Shown here: positions 25,533-34,489 of the stretch, piece by piece | Numbering within the stretch: position 1 is the first letter of the stretch | Layout: each line of letters begins with the position of its first letter | Origin: JBDFMH01 sp047238125 | GTDB lineage: Bacteria; Pseudomonadota; Alphaproteobacteria; Sphingomonadales; Sphingomonadaceae | DNA: 64,000 nt | Direction: 5' to 3' | NCBI RefSeq assembly: GCF_047238125.1 | Contig: NZ_JBDFMH010000001.1 | Coordinates: forward strand, 3,162,001 to 3,226,000 | Translations under genes and position numbers: made by a program | The notes under the pieces: generated by a model | Databases searched by the model: none | Seen by the model: only the letters and a program-made list of their open reading frames with translations | Told to the model about the DNA's origin: nothing

Positions 25533-25551
25533 GCTGTAATAACACAGCATG
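25530..25551. promoter_or_regulatory. Perfect palindrome, candidate autoregulatory operator
   Basis: CATGCTGT and ACAGCATG form perfect 8-bp arms around AATAAC. The site overlaps the translation start of the GntR/YtrA-like gene and lies 11 bases beyond the 3' end of the nitroreductase gene, as expected for a repressor controlling itself. It has no T-run on either strand, so it is not an obvious terminator. Confidence 0.55.
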
Positions 25552-25562
25552 GCGCGTCAAGC

Positions 25563-26144
25563 CTATTGATGTTGCCAGATGGTGACCTTCGATGACAGTT
25601 CGGGCCGGGGGCGTTCCTGCGGCTCGGCCGGCGCCGTGCCCAGGAAGATGAAGCCCGCGATCCGTTCATGATCCTCAGCGAACGACGTGCGCACCTCGGG
25701 GGAATAGGAGGCCCACCCAGTCAGCCAGCCGGCGACCAAGCCTTCGGCGTGCGCGGCCAGGATCAGGTTCATGCAGGCGGCACCGACCGACAGTTCCTGT
25801 TCCCAGATCGGGATGTGCGAAGCGCGCGCGGGTGAGGAGATCGCGACGACCAGAGCAGGGGCCTGGTGCGCGAACTGGTCGATCGCCTCCAACTCCAGTC
25901 GGCCTGCATCGGGCTTGTCGGCCAGATAGGCATCACGCAGCATGGCGGCGAAGGCGTTCCGCGCATCCTGCGGCACAATAACGAACCGCCATGGCGCGAG
26001 CTTGCCATGATCGGGGGTGCGGCAGGCGGCGGCCAAGATGCGATCCATCATCGCCTGATCCGGGCCCGGTGTGATCATGTCGCGCGGCTTGCCCGAGCGG
26101 CGAGTGGCAAGCAGCGATGCGGCGGAAGAGCGATCGTTTAGCAT
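25563..26144 (-). CDS. Nitroreductase-family oxidoreductase (YdjA-like)
   Basis: A 193-residue FMN-binding protein. It has RRSGKPRDMITPGP (phosphate-binding Arg), CRTPDHGKLAPWRFVIV, SVGAACMNLILAAHAEGLVAGWLTG and FIFLGTAP, matching small YdjA-type nitroreductases. These use NAD(P)H to reduce nitro or other electrophilic groups; the true substrate is often unknown. I started it at the ATG at 26144, since the upstream extension does not resemble the family. The GntR/YtrA-like gene follows on the same strand after about 30 bases and may be co-transcribed or may control this gene. Confidence 0.9.
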   Translation of the reverse strand: MLNDRSSAASLLATRRSGKPRDMITPGPDQAMMDRILAAACRTPDHGKLAPWRFVIVPQDARNAFAAMLRDAYLADKPDAGRLELEAIDQFAHQAPALVVAISSPARASHIPIWEQELSVGAACMNLILAAHAEGLVAGWLTGWASYSPEVRTSFAEDHERIAGFIFLGTAPAEPQERPRPELSSKVTIWQHQ

Positions 26145-26269
26145 GGCCGTTGGCCTAGCAACGTCATCATCGCGCAACAATCTTCTTCACAGGCGCAATA
26201 TCCTCGCTAGTCTCGCGCGCCATGATGCGGTGCCGCGAAGCGCCGCCACCGCAAAGGGACCGCGCCGCC

Positions 26270-28057
26270 ATGGAAACCCCCACTTCTGATTCGCCGGCCG
26301 AGCCGGATATCAGCCATGTGAACCCGGCCGACGGGGCGACCTGGTTCGGCCATCCGCGGCCGCTGGCCCGGCTGTTCACGACCGAGGCGATGGAACGCTT
26401 CGGCTATTATGGCATGCGGGCGCTGCTGACGCTCTACCTGGCCAATTATTTCCTGTTCTCGGACCAGACGACCAATGGTCTGTACGGCGGCTTCACTGCG
26501 CTGGTCTACCTGACGCCGCTGGTCGGCGGGTTGCTGGCGGATCGTTACCTCGGTTCGAAGCGGTCGGTGAAGTTCGGCGCGATCGTGATGGCGGCGGGCT
26601 ACTTCATCCTGTGTTTCGAAGGCGGCGCGGCGACCCCGTTCGCCACCATCGACGGGCAGCGCTATGAAGTCACGGTCGGGTCGGAGACCGACGCCAAGCA
26701 GCAGTTCGTCGTCGACGGCGGTCAGCGGCTGGCAGTGCGCGGGCAGGATGACGGCAGCGTGCAACTGGTGGCGCCGGACGGCGCGGTGACCCGCACGGTG
26801 GAAAAGGGCGGCTTCGTCGCGGGGGCCGAGCGCAGCGATTTCTATGTCACGCTGATGCTGATTGGGTTGACCCTCGTCACCATCGGCAACGGTTTCTTCA
26901 AGCCGAACATCTCGACGATGGTCGGCGCGCTCTATGCGCCGGGCGATCGACGACGCGATGCCGGTTTCACCATCTTCTACATGGGCATCAATCTAGGGTC
27001 GCTGTTCTCGCAGCTGCTGTGCCCGTTCCTGGCGACCACGGTCGGCTGGTGGGCGGGCTTCGGCCTGGCGGCGCTGGGCATGTTGTTCAGCTGGTATCTG
27101 GTACAGTTCGATGGCGGCGCGCTCGATGGCTATGGCGAGCCACCGGCCGACGCGAAGGACCGCCGCATTCCGATCTATATCGGCGCGCTGCTGGCGGTGC
27201 CGGTGGTGCTGTTCCTGTTCAACAATCTGATGAGCGCACCCCCGGCTGCGGAGGGCGCGGGCTTCGTCGGCTATTTGCTGGCGCTGCCGCTGATGGGCAA
27301 GCTGCTGTTCGGCACCTTCCTGCTGGGCGTGCCTGCCATCCTGCTCTGGTCGGCCAGGGTGGGCACGCGCACCGAATTTCAGATGATGGTCGCGGCGATG
27401 ATCCTGATCGTGTTCAACGTCATGTTCTGGACGCTGTTCGAACAGGCCGGATCGTCGCTGACGCTGTTCGCGGATCGCAACACCGATCTTTCGGTGTTCG
27501 GGCTGTTCTCGATCTCGGCGGGCCAGACCCAGTTCTTCAACGCCTTCTTCATCGTGGCGCTGGCGCCGCTGTTCAGCGTGATGTGGAACGCGCTCGGCCG
27601 GCGCGGGCTGGAACCGGGCATCCCGGTCAAGTTCGCCATTGCACTGGTGGGGGTGGGGCTGGGCTTCCTGCTGCTGGTATGGGGCACCGCCTTCGCCGGG
27701 TCGGATTTCAAGGTCGCGCTCTGGTGGCTGGCCGGGCTCTACTTCATCCATTCCGCGGCCGAGCTCTGCATCTCGCCAGTGGGCCTCAGCATGATCACCA
27801 AGCTCTCGATCGCGCGGATCGTCGGGCTGATGATGGGGGTGTGGTTCCTGTCGATCAGCTGCGCGCAATATGTGGCCGGGCTCGTGGCGCAGGTCGCCAG
27901 CGTGGAGACGGTCGGCGGCCAGGTGACCAACCTGAAGGTCAGCCTCGATACCTATGCCGGCGTGTTCCAGACGATCGGCCTCGCCTCAATCGCGGTCGGC
28001 GTGCTGCTGCTCGTCCTGTCGCCCCTGATCAAGAAGTGGATGCATGGTGTCTCGTAA
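26270..28057 (+). CDS. Proton-dependent oligopeptide transporter (POT/PTR2 family)
   Basis: About 595 residues with some fourteen hydrophobic helices. The two PTR2 signatures are present: EAMERFGYYGMRALLTLYL (ExxERFxYY, near residue 40) and FYMGINLGSLFSQLLCP. A roughly 60-residue soluble insertion (about residues 125-185) separates two helices. It imports di- and tripeptides with protons. I took the ATG at 26270 because AAAGGGA lies at the right distance upstream. It overlaps the downstream amidohydrolase gene by 14 bases, and that gene overlaps a second one by four, so transport and hydrolysis of a peptide-like substrate are linked in one operon. Confidence 0.93.
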   Translation: METPTSDSPAEPDISHVNPADGATWFGHPRPLARLFTTEAMERFGYYGMRALLTLYLANYFLFSDQTTNGLYGGFTALVYLTPLVGGLLADRYLGSKRSVKFGAIVMAAGYFILCFEGGAATPFATIDGQRYEVTVGSETDAKQQFVVDGGQRLAVRGQDDGSVQLVAPDGAVTRTVEKGGFVAGAERSDFYVTLMLIGLTLVTIGNGFFKPNISTMVGALYAPGDRRRDAGFTIFYMGINLGSLFSQLLCPFLATTVGWWAGFGLAALGMLFSWYLVQFDGGALDGYGEPPADAKDRRIPIYIGALLAVPVVLFLFNNLMSAPPAAEGAGFVGYLLALPLMGKLLFGTFLLGVPAILLWSARVGTRTEFQMMVAAMILIVFNVMFWTLFEQAGSSLTLFADRNTDLSVFGLFSISAGQTQFFNAFFIVALAPLFSVMWNALGRRGLEPGIPVKFAIALVGVGLGFLLLVWGTAFAGSDFKVALWWLAGLYFIHSAAELCISPVGLSMITKLSIARIVGLMMGVWFLSISCAQYVAGLVAQVASVETVGGQVTNLKVSLDTYAGVFQTIGLASIAVGVLLLVLSPLIKKWMHGVS

Positions 28058-29456
28058 AGTCATATTGCTGGCGGCGCTGGCCGGCGTCGCAGCCGCCTGC
28101 ACGTCGACCGGGGGCGGCGCCAAGCCCAAGTCGGCCTCGTCCGATGGGCCGCGGATCAGCTTTCCGGCCGATCCCTATCCGTCGACGTACAAGGCCTATC
28201 CGGGCGTGCCGACGCTGGTGACCAATGTGACCATCTATGATGGCGAAGGCGGGCGAATCGACGGCGGATCGGTGCTGTTTGCGGACGGGAAGATCGTCGA
28301 GGTGGGCCAGCAGATCGCCGCCCCGGCCGGCGCCACCACGATCGACGGCACCGGCAAGTGGGTGACCCCCGGCATCATCGACGTGCACAGCCATCTCGGC
28401 GACTATCCATCGCCTGGCACCGAATCCTTGTCCGACGGCAACGAGGCGACCGCGCCGGTGACCGCGCAGGTCTGGGCCGAACATAGCGTGTGGCCGCAGG
28501 ATCCGGGTTTTAGCCGGGCGCTGGCCAATGGCGGCGTGACCACGCTGCAGATCCTGCCCGGTTCCGCCAACCTGTTCGGCGGGCGCAGCGTGACGCTGAA
28601 GAATGTCTATGCGCGCACCTCGCAAGGCATGAAGTTTCCGGGTGCACCCTATGGCCTGAAGATGGCGTGCGGCGAGAATCCGAAGCGCGTCTATGGTCGC
28701 CGCAACCAGGCGCCGGGCACCCGGATGGGCAATGTCGCGGTCGATCGCCAGACCTGGCAGAAGGCGCGCGAATACAAGACCAAGTGGGACAAGTATAACG
28801 AGAAGGGCGGCGAGGCCCCGGTCCGCGACTTGCAGATGGATACGCTCGCCGGCGTGCTGGCGGGCGACATCATCATCCACAACCATTGCTACCGCGCCGA
28901 CGAGATGGCCAATGTTCTCGATATGGCGAAGGAGTTCGGCTACAAGGTCGGCACTTTCCATCACGCGGTCGAGGCATACAAGATCGCCGATCTGCTGAAG
29001 GCCAACGGCACCTGCGCCGCGGTCTGGGCCGATTGGTACGGCTTCAAGATGGAAAGCTACGACGCGGTCCACGAGAACCTGCCGCTGCTGCATAATGCCG
29101 GCGCGTGCGGGATCATCCATTCCGACGATGCCAACGGCATCCAGCGGCTCAACCAGGAAGTGGCCAAGACGCTGGCGGACGGCCGCCGGATGGGCATCAA
29201 CATTTCCGACGAGACTGCCTGGACGTGGTTGGCGATCGGGCCGGCGAAGTCGCTTGGGATCGACAAGGTCACCGGCAGCCTGAAGCCCGGCAAGATGGCC
29301 GATGTCGTGCTTTGGAACGGCAATCCGGTGAGCGTGTACACCCGGCCGGAGAAGGTGTGGGTGGACGGCGCATTGCTCTACGATGCGAATAATCCGCGGC
29401 TGCGGCCGGTTTCCGATTTTGAGCTCGGCCAGCCCGGCGAAGGGGATGTGAAGTGA
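28044..29456 (+). CDS. Exported amidohydrolase, predicted lipoprotein
   Basis: 470 residues. The N-terminus has a lipoprotein signal (ILLAALAGVAAAC, lipid Cys19), so the enzyme is probably membrane-tethered in the periplasm. The amidohydrolase core has TPGIIDVHSHLGD with metal ligands His115 and His117, later HNHCYRADEM and TFHHAVEAYK histidines, and IIHSDDANG with the catalytic Asp; GSLKPGKMADVVLWNGNP is the usual C-terminal sandwich. It belongs to the imidazolonepropionase-like group. With the POT transporter upstream, a peptide or cyclic amide substrate is likely. It forms a tandem pair with the next gene, which lacks the metal motif. Confidence 0.9.
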   Translation: MVSRKVILLAALAGVAAACTSTGGGAKPKSASSDGPRISFPADPYPSTYKAYPGVPTLVTNVTIYDGEGGRIDGGSVLFADGKIVEVGQQIAAPAGATTIDGTGKWVTPGIIDVHSHLGDYPSPGTESLSDGNEATAPVTAQVWAEHSVWPQDPGFSRALANGGVTTLQILPGSANLFGGRSVTLKNVYARTSQGMKFPGAPYGLKMACGENPKRVYGRRNQAPGTRMGNVAVDRQTWQKAREYKTKWDKYNEKGGEAPVRDLQMDTLAGVLAGDIIIHNHCYRADEMANVLDMAKEFGYKVGTFHHAVEAYKIADLLKANGTCAAVWADWYGFKMESYDAVHENLPLLHNAGACGIIHSDDANGIQRLNQEVAKTLADGRRMGINISDETAWTWLAIGPAKSLGIDKVTGSLKPGKMADVVLWNGNPVSVYTRPEKVWVDGALLYDANNPRLRPVSDFELGQPGEGDVK

Positions 29457-30742
29457 AGGCGTTGCTGCTGGGCATGGCTGCCCTAATCGCGGCACCCGCC
29501 GCGGCCGAGACGATCGCATTCGTGGGCGGCACCGTCGCGATCGGTGACGGGTCCGCACCGATCGAGGGCGGCACAGTGGTGGTGCGCGACGGGCGCATCG
29601 TGGCGGCGGGCCGCGGCGTCGCGGTACCGGCCGGCGCGCGCACCGTCGATGCGTCGGGCAAGTGGGTATCGGCCGGGCTCGTCGCGGGCTTCACGCGGAT
29701 GGGCATCGTCGAGGTCGATCTTGGCGTTTCAAGCGCGGATGACCGTTCGGCCGGCAAGTCGCCGTTCAACGCTGCGATCGATATCGTGCCTGCGATCAAT
29801 CCGCGTGCCGGGCCGATCCAGACCAATCGCGCCGAAGGCATCACCCGCGCGATCGTTGCCCCGGTCAGCGAGGGCGCGATCTTCGGCGGGCAGGGCGCGG
29901 TGATCGATCTCGGCGCCGACATGGATGCCGTGACGCGGCCGCGGGCCTTCCAGTTCGTGGAGCTGGGTGACGAAGGCGCGCAGCAGGGCGGCGGCAGCCG
30001 GGCGGCGGCCTATGTCTATCTGAAGAACGCGATCGCCGAGGCGCGCAACCCGGCAAGCGCGGGGGCGGGCGGGTTCGAGCCGCTTTTGAAGCGGGCCGAC
30101 GCCGATGCGCTGCGACCGGTGGCCAGCGGGCAGATGCCGCTGCTGGTGCATGTCGAGCGAGCGAGCGACATCTTGCAGGTGCTGACGCTGAAACGCGATT
30201 TCCCGGGGCTGAAGCTGGTGCTGGTCGGCGCGACCGAGGGCTGGACGGTGGCGCCGCAGATCGCGGCGGCGGGCGTGCCGGTGATCGCGACCGCGCTAGC
30301 CGATCTGCCGAGCTCGTTCGAGCAGCTGGCCGCTACTCAATCCAATATCGGTCGGATGAAGGCGGCGGGCGTGAAGGTCTCGATGGGCATGATCAACGAC
30401 GACGAGGCGCGCCAGGCCCGGCTCGAGAAGCAATATGCGGGCAATCTGGTCGCGCTGACCAAGGTGCCGGGTGCCAGCGGGCTCGATTGGGGCGCGGCAT
30501 TCGCCACGCTGACCAGTGGTCCGGCGGCGGCGCTGGGCCTGGACGGCGAGATCGGATCGCTGCGCCCGGGCCGGCGGGCGGACGTGGTGGTCTGGGACGG
30601 CGATCCGCTGGAACTGGCGACGGCGGCGACGATGGTGTTGATCGATGGCGTCGAACAGCCGATGACCAACCGCCAGACGAAGCTGCGTGATCGTTATCGC
30701 GTGCCCCAGGAAGGCGCGCTGCCGAAGGCGTACGAGCGCTGA
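29453..30742 (+). CDS. Exported amidohydrolase-like protein lacking the HxH metal motif
   Basis: 429 residues with a signal peptide (MKALLLGMAALIAAPAAAE, cleavage near residue 19). The start is GTG, overlapping the previous stop (GTGA). The fold is the same as its neighbour: an N-terminal beta part (GGTVVVRDGRIVAAG) and a C-terminal GSLRPGRRADVVVWDGDP. At the place of the neighbour's DVHSH it has AGFTR, so both metal-binding histidines are missing (Phe80 and Arg82 instead). LVHVERASD retains one histidine. It may be a non-catalytic partner of the first amidohydrolase, a scaffold or binding protein, or a diverged enzyme. Length and reading frame are intact, so it is not a pseudogene. Confidence 0.88.
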   Translation: MKALLLGMAALIAAPAAAETIAFVGGTVAIGDGSAPIEGGTVVVRDGRIVAAGRGVAVPAGARTVDASGKWVSAGLVAGFTRMGIVEVDLGVSSADDRSAGKSPFNAAIDIVPAINPRAGPIQTNRAEGITRAIVAPVSEGAIFGGQGAVIDLGADMDAVTRPRAFQFVELGDEGAQQGGGSRAAAYVYLKNAIAEARNPASAGAGGFEPLLKRADADALRPVASGQMPLLVHVERASDILQVLTLKRDFPGLKLVLVGATEGWTVAPQIAAAGVPVIATALADLPSSFEQLAATQSNIGRMKAAGVKVSMGMINDDEARQARLEKQYAGNLVALTKVPGASGLDWGAAFATLTSGPAAALGLDGEIGSLRPGRRADVVVWDGDPLELATAATMVLIDGVEQPMTNRQTKLRDRYRVPQEGALPKAYER

Positions 30743-30806
30743 TCCGATCCCTCCCCGGTGCGAGCCGGGGAGGATTTGGTCACGCTCCCATGGTAAGGGC
30801 GCACCC

Positions 30807-32147
30807 ATGACGCGCAGATATTTCGGTACCGATGGCATTCGCGGGCGCACCAACACCGCGCCGATGACGCCCGAGATGGCGATGAAGGTGGGGCAGGCGG
30901 CGGGCGCGCATTTTCTGCGGGGCCAGCACCGCCACCGGGTGGTGATCGGCAAGGATACGCGGTTGTCGGGTTACATGATGGAATCGGCGCTGGTCGCCGG
31001 CTTCACTTCGGTCGGCATGGACGTGGTGATGGTCGGACCGATGCCGACGCCGGCGGTGGCCATGCTGACGCGATCGATGCGCGCCGATCTGGGCGTGATG
31101 ATCTCCGCCAGCCACAACCCCTTCATCGATAACGGCATTAAGCTGTTCGGCCCGGACGGCTACAAGCTGTCGGACACCGACGAGCAGGCGATCGAGGCGC
31201 TGATCGATGCGCCGCCGATGCTGGCCGATGCGCCCGCGATCGGGCGCGCGCGCCGGGTGGAGGATGCGCGCGGCCGCTATATCCATGCCGCCAAGTCCAG
31301 CTTTCCCGAGCATCTGAGCCTCGATGGCCTGCGCATTGTGATCGATTGCGCGAACGGCGCGGCCTATCAGGTGGCGCCATCCGCGCTGTGGGAGCTGGGT
31401 GCGGACGTGATCACGCTCGGCGTGACGCCGAACGGCACCAACATCAACGACAAGGTGGGGTCGACCGATCCGGCCAGCCTGGCCGCGAAGGTGATCGAGA
31501 CGCGGGCCGATATCGGCATCGCGCTGGACGGTGATGCCGACCGGCTAATCGTTATCGACGACAAGGGGCGCGTGATCGACGGCGATCAGCTGATGGCGCT
31601 GATCGGCGCCAGCTGGGGGCGGACCGGCCAGCTGAAGGGCGGCGGCATCGTCGCCACCGTGATGTCGAACCTGGGGCTGGAGCGGTACCTGGCGGGCCAC
31701 GGCCTGGCGCTGCACCGCACCGCGGTTGGCGATCGTTATGTGGTCGAGGCGATGCGTGCGCAGGGCTTCAACGTCGGTGGCGAGCAATCGGGCCACATCA
31801 TCCTGTCCGACCATGCCACCACCGGCGATGGACTGGTGGCGGCGCTACAGGTGCTGGCCGAGTTGGTGGAGCAGGGTCGGCGATCGAGCGAGTTGCTGCG
31901 CCAGTTCGATCCGCTGCCGCAGCTGCTGAAGAATGTGCGTTTCAAGGGCGGCGCTCCGCTGGAGGATGCAAAGGTCAAGGCCAGCATCGCCGATGCCGAG
32001 CGGCGGCTGGAAGGATCGGGCCGGCTGGTAATCCGCAAATCGGGTACCGAGCCTCTGATCCGGGTGATGGCCGAAGGCGAGGACAGCGGGCTGGTGACCG
32101 AGCTGGTCGACGAGATCTGCGCGGCGGTGACGCGCGCTGCGGCGTGA
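30807..32147 (+). CDS. glmM: Phosphoglucosamine mutase
   Basis: A 446-residue alpha-D-phosphohexomutase. Begins RRYFGTDGIRG; the phosphoserine is Ser102 in MISASHNPFIDNGIK; DGDADR near residue 243 binds magnesium; RKSGTEPLIRVM is the phosphate-binding end. It converts glucosamine-6-phosphate to glucosamine-1-phosphate, the step before UDP-GlcNAc, which feeds peptidoglycan, lipid A and the amino-sugar pathways in this window. The ATG at 30807 gives the family start. It overlaps the ThiD-VOC gene by four bases (GTGA). Confidence 0.96.
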   Translation: MTRRYFGTDGIRGRTNTAPMTPEMAMKVGQAAGAHFLRGQHRHRVVIGKDTRLSGYMMESALVAGFTSVGMDVVMVGPMPTPAVAMLTRSMRADLGVMISASHNPFIDNGIKLFGPDGYKLSDTDEQAIEALIDAPPMLADAPAIGRARRVEDARGRYIHAAKSSFPEHLSLDGLRIVIDCANGAAYQVAPSALWELGADVITLGVTPNGTNINDKVGSTDPASLAAKVIETRADIGIALDGDADRLIVIDDKGRVIDGDQLMALIGASWGRTGQLKGGGIVATVMSNLGLERYLAGHGLALHRTAVGDRYVVEAMRAQGFNVGGEQSGHIILSDHATTGDGLVAALQVLAELVEQGRRSSELLRQFDPLPQLLKNVRFKGGAPLEDAKVKASIADAERRLEGSGRLVIRKSGTEPLIRVMAEGEDSGLVTELVDEICAAVTRAAA

Positions 32148-33262
32148 GCATTCCGCGCGTCCTGATCATCGCTGGATCGGATTCGGGTGGCGGGGCCGGC
32201 ATCCAGGCTGACATCAAGACCGTGACGGTGCTGGGCGGTCACGCCATGACTGCGATCACCGCGATCACCGCGCAGAACACGCTGGGCGTGCAGGCGGTGC
32301 AGGCGATCCCGGCGGCTATGGTGATTGCACAGATCGATTCCGTGCTGGCCGATCTCGGCGCGGACGCAGTGAAGATCGGCATGATCGGATCGGTCGAGAC
32401 GCTGGAAGCGGTGGCTGATCGGCTGGACGGCCTTGACGTGCCGATCGTGCTGGATCCGGTGATGGTGGCATCGAGCGGCGGCGTGCTTGCCGATGCGTCG
32501 GTGATCGCGGCAATGCGCTTGCTGATGGCGCGCGCCACTCTGGTGACACCCAACCTGCCTGAACTGGACGCGCTGGGCGGGCTCGATGCGCTGAGGGGCG
32601 CGGGCGCAACCGTGCTGGTGAAAGGCGGGCATGCGCCGGGCGATCCGGTGATCGATCGGCTGGTCGGACCGGCCGGGGAGATCGCGCGCTGGTCCGGATC
32701 GCGGATCGAGACGCGGCACAATCACGGCACCGGCTGCACGCTGGCAAGCGGCATCGCCACCGGGCTGGCGGAAGGACTGGCGCTCAAGGATGCGGTGACA
32801 CGAGCGCGGCAGTTGGTTCGTGACGCTATGCTCGCCGCGCCCGGGCTGGGCGGCGGGCATGGGCCCATGGGGCACGGATTGGCACCGACGCTTGCGCTAA
32901 ACCAGGTGACACTGCCTGCACGGGATTATTCCGCTGCGGTCGATTTCTACCGGCGATTAGGGTTGTTCCAGATCGTCGATGCACCACCGCGCTATGCCCG
33001 GTTCGAGTTGCCCAATGGTGCAACCCTCTCCATCCACGTCGATATCGATCCGGCCGTCGGAGATGCGGTCGTCTATCTGGAATGTGGCGATCTCGATGAG
33101 CGCGCCATCACACTGGCCGCGGCGGGGGTCATCATCGATCAGCCACCGCGCGATGAACGCTGGCTCTGGCGCGAGGCGCGGTTGCGAGATCCGACAGGCA
33201 ACCAGCTCTGCCTTTATCAAGCCGGGCTTGCGCGCCGGTTTCCTCCATGGCGCCTGTCTTGA
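32144..33262 (+). CDS. thiD: Hydroxymethylpyrimidine/phosphomethylpyrimidine kinase fused to a VOC (glyoxalase-fold) domain
   Basis: 372 residues in one uninterrupted frame. Residues 1-245 are a complete ThiD: IAGSDSGGGAGIQADIKT, GMIGSVETLEAV, DPVMVASSGG, the HGTGCTLASGIA anion hole (residues 194-203), and the usual end GLGGGHGPMGH. ThiD phosphorylates HMP and HMP-P in thiamine synthesis. Residues 251-372 form a VOC module: LNQVTLPARDYSAAVDFYRRLGL, ARFELPNGATLSIH, and LRDPTGNQLCLYQAG. The usual first metal His is Asn in LNQV, so metal binding is uncertain. The start is GTG at 32144 inside the glmM stop. Other thi genes are not nearby. The joined domain is unexpected; substrate sensing or a second reaction are both possible. 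Confidence 0.88.
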   Translation: MSIPRVLIIAGSDSGGGAGIQADIKTVTVLGGHAMTAITAITAQNTLGVQAVQAIPAAMVIAQIDSVLADLGADAVKIGMIGSVETLEAVADRLDGLDVPIVLDPVMVASSGGVLADASVIAAMRLLMARATLVTPNLPELDALGGLDALRGAGATVLVKGGHAPGDPVIDRLVGPAGEIARWSGSRIETRHNHGTGCTLASGIATGLAEGLALKDAVTRARQLVRDAMLAAPGLGGGHGPMGHGLAPTLALNQVTLPARDYSAAVDFYRRLGLFQIVDAPPRYARFELPNGATLSIHVDIDPAVGDAVVYLECGDLDERAITLAAAGVIIDQPPRDERWLWREARLRDPTGNQLCLYQAGLARRFPPWRLS

Positions 33263-33315
33263 GCCCGCGCGACAGCCGCCTTCTCTCCGCCCACTGTCCA
33301 CGCTAGACCCAGGCC

Positions 33316-33930
33316 ATGCCCCGACCCTGTTTCAAATATGAGCGCGATCATCCGATGCCATTGGCCGGTGTCGACGAGGCGGGGCGCGGACCGCTGGCGG
33401 GGCCGGTGGTGGCGGCGGCGGTAATCCTCGATCGCGATCGCTTCCCGCGCGGGATCGACGATTCCAAGAAGCTGGACCTGGAAGCGCGCGAGAGCCTGCA
33501 CGATCGCATCCGGCGGATGGGCGTAGTCGGCGTCGGCATCGCCGATGTCGAGGAGATCGACCGGCTCAACATCCTGCACGCCACCATGCTGGCGATGGCA
33601 CGCGCGGTGGATGCGCTGGGAATGATACCGGCGATGGTGCTGGTCGACGGCAACCGACTGCCGAAATGGACGCACCATTCGAAGGCGGTCGTGTCGGGCG
33701 ATGCGATCTGCCGATCGATCGCGGCGGCATCGATCATCGCCAAGGTGACGCGGGACCGGATCATGGCCGAACAGGATCGGATCTGGCCGGGCTATGGCTG
33801 GGGCCGCAACAAGGGCTATCCCACCCCCGATCATCGTGCTGCCCTGAAGACATTGGGGCCGTGCCCGCTGCACCGCCGATCGTTCGCGCCGGTGGCTCAG
33901 CTATGCCTGTTTCCGGAGGCGGCGGCCTGA
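33316..33930 (+). CDS. rnhB: Ribonuclease HII
   Basis: A 204-residue endonuclease that removes ribonucleotides from DNA and RNA-DNA hybrids. GVDEAGRGPLAGPVVAAAV holds the catalytic Asp-Glu pair; IDDSKKL, the later Asp in VLVDGN, and the C-terminal DHRAALKTLGPCPLHRRSF block are all present. It is followed by an inverted REP-like pair that may serve as its transcript end. Its position just before ccrM matches alphaproteobacterial gene order. Confidence 0.95.
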   Translation: MPRPCFKYERDHPMPLAGVDEAGRGPLAGPVVAAAVILDRDRFPRGIDDSKKLDLEARESLHDRIRRMGVVGVGIADVEEIDRLNILHATMLAMARAVDALGMIPAMVLVDGNRLPKWTHHSKAVVSGDAICRSIAAASIIAKVTRDRIMAEQDRIWPGYGWGRNKGYPTPDHRAALKTLGPCPLHRRSFAPVAQLCLFPEAAA

Positions 33931-33945
33931 TCCAGCGCCGTTCGC

Positions 33946-34018
33946 CTTGAGCTTGTCGAAGGGTCGTCCTTCTCTCGATCTCAAGGAAGGGCAGGGCTCC
34001 GACAGGCTCAGCCTGAAC
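33946..34018. repeat. Inverted REP-like pair
   Basis: CTTGAGCTTGTCGAAGGG and, 40 bases on, CTCCGACAGGCTCAGCC are imperfect inverted copies of the CTGAGCYTGTCGAAG repeat (about 12 of 15 core positions match). The pair lies between two convergent genes and could form a hairpin ending both transcripts. Confidence 0.6.
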
Positions 34019-34034
34019 AGGCGTCGGGAGCGAT

Positions 34035-34418
34035 TCAGGTGGCGCTGCGATTCCGTTCGCGCACCCAAGCCAGGCAGCCGCGCTGGAACGTCCAGCTGTC
34101 GGTGATGCAGTCGCCTGCATTGCTGACCTGTGTCTCGCTCGCCCAGCGATAGCCGGCCTGGTCGTCCGAGCAGTCGGCGCAATCGGGCGCATCGGCCTGA
34201 TCGTCATAACCGACCGGCAGATAGTCGCTGCGATAATCCGATCCGGATTCGGCATCGGCACGCGTGGTGCCGCCGACAGGGTAGGATGGCACACCCGCAT
34301 AACCCTTCGTTTCCATGCCCGACGCCGTGACGGTGCCACCGGCGATGCCGAGCGCGATCGCCACGCCGGCAGTGGTGATCAGTTCGATGGCCGAGAACCG
34401 CATCGCAAGGCCTTTCAT
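34035..34418 (-). CDS. Small exported or membrane-anchored protein, unknown function
   Basis: 127 residues from the ATG at 34418; a second ATG at 34403 (MRFSAIEL) is equally possible. One hydrophobic segment (LITTAGVAIALGIAGGTVTA) is a signal peptide or anchor. The rest is polar with many Asp, Tyr and Gly and five Cys (DCADCSDDQ, GDCITDS, QRGCLAW), which suggests disulfides in the periplasm. I do not recognise a family. The gene is divergent from ccrM and shares its 258-base upstream region, so GANTC methylation there could affect both. Confidence 0.6.
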   Translation of the reverse strand: MKGLAMRFSAIELITTAGVAIALGIAGGTVTASGMETKGYAGVPSYPVGGTTRADAESGSDYRSDYLPVGYDDQADAPDCADCSDDQAGYRWASETQVSNAGDCITDSWTFQRGCLAWVRERNRSAT

Positions 34419-34489
34419 TGCGTTGCCGTGCCTAACTGCCGATTGCTGGACCTGTTCCAACGATGCCGACCACACAATTGGGCGAGGTT

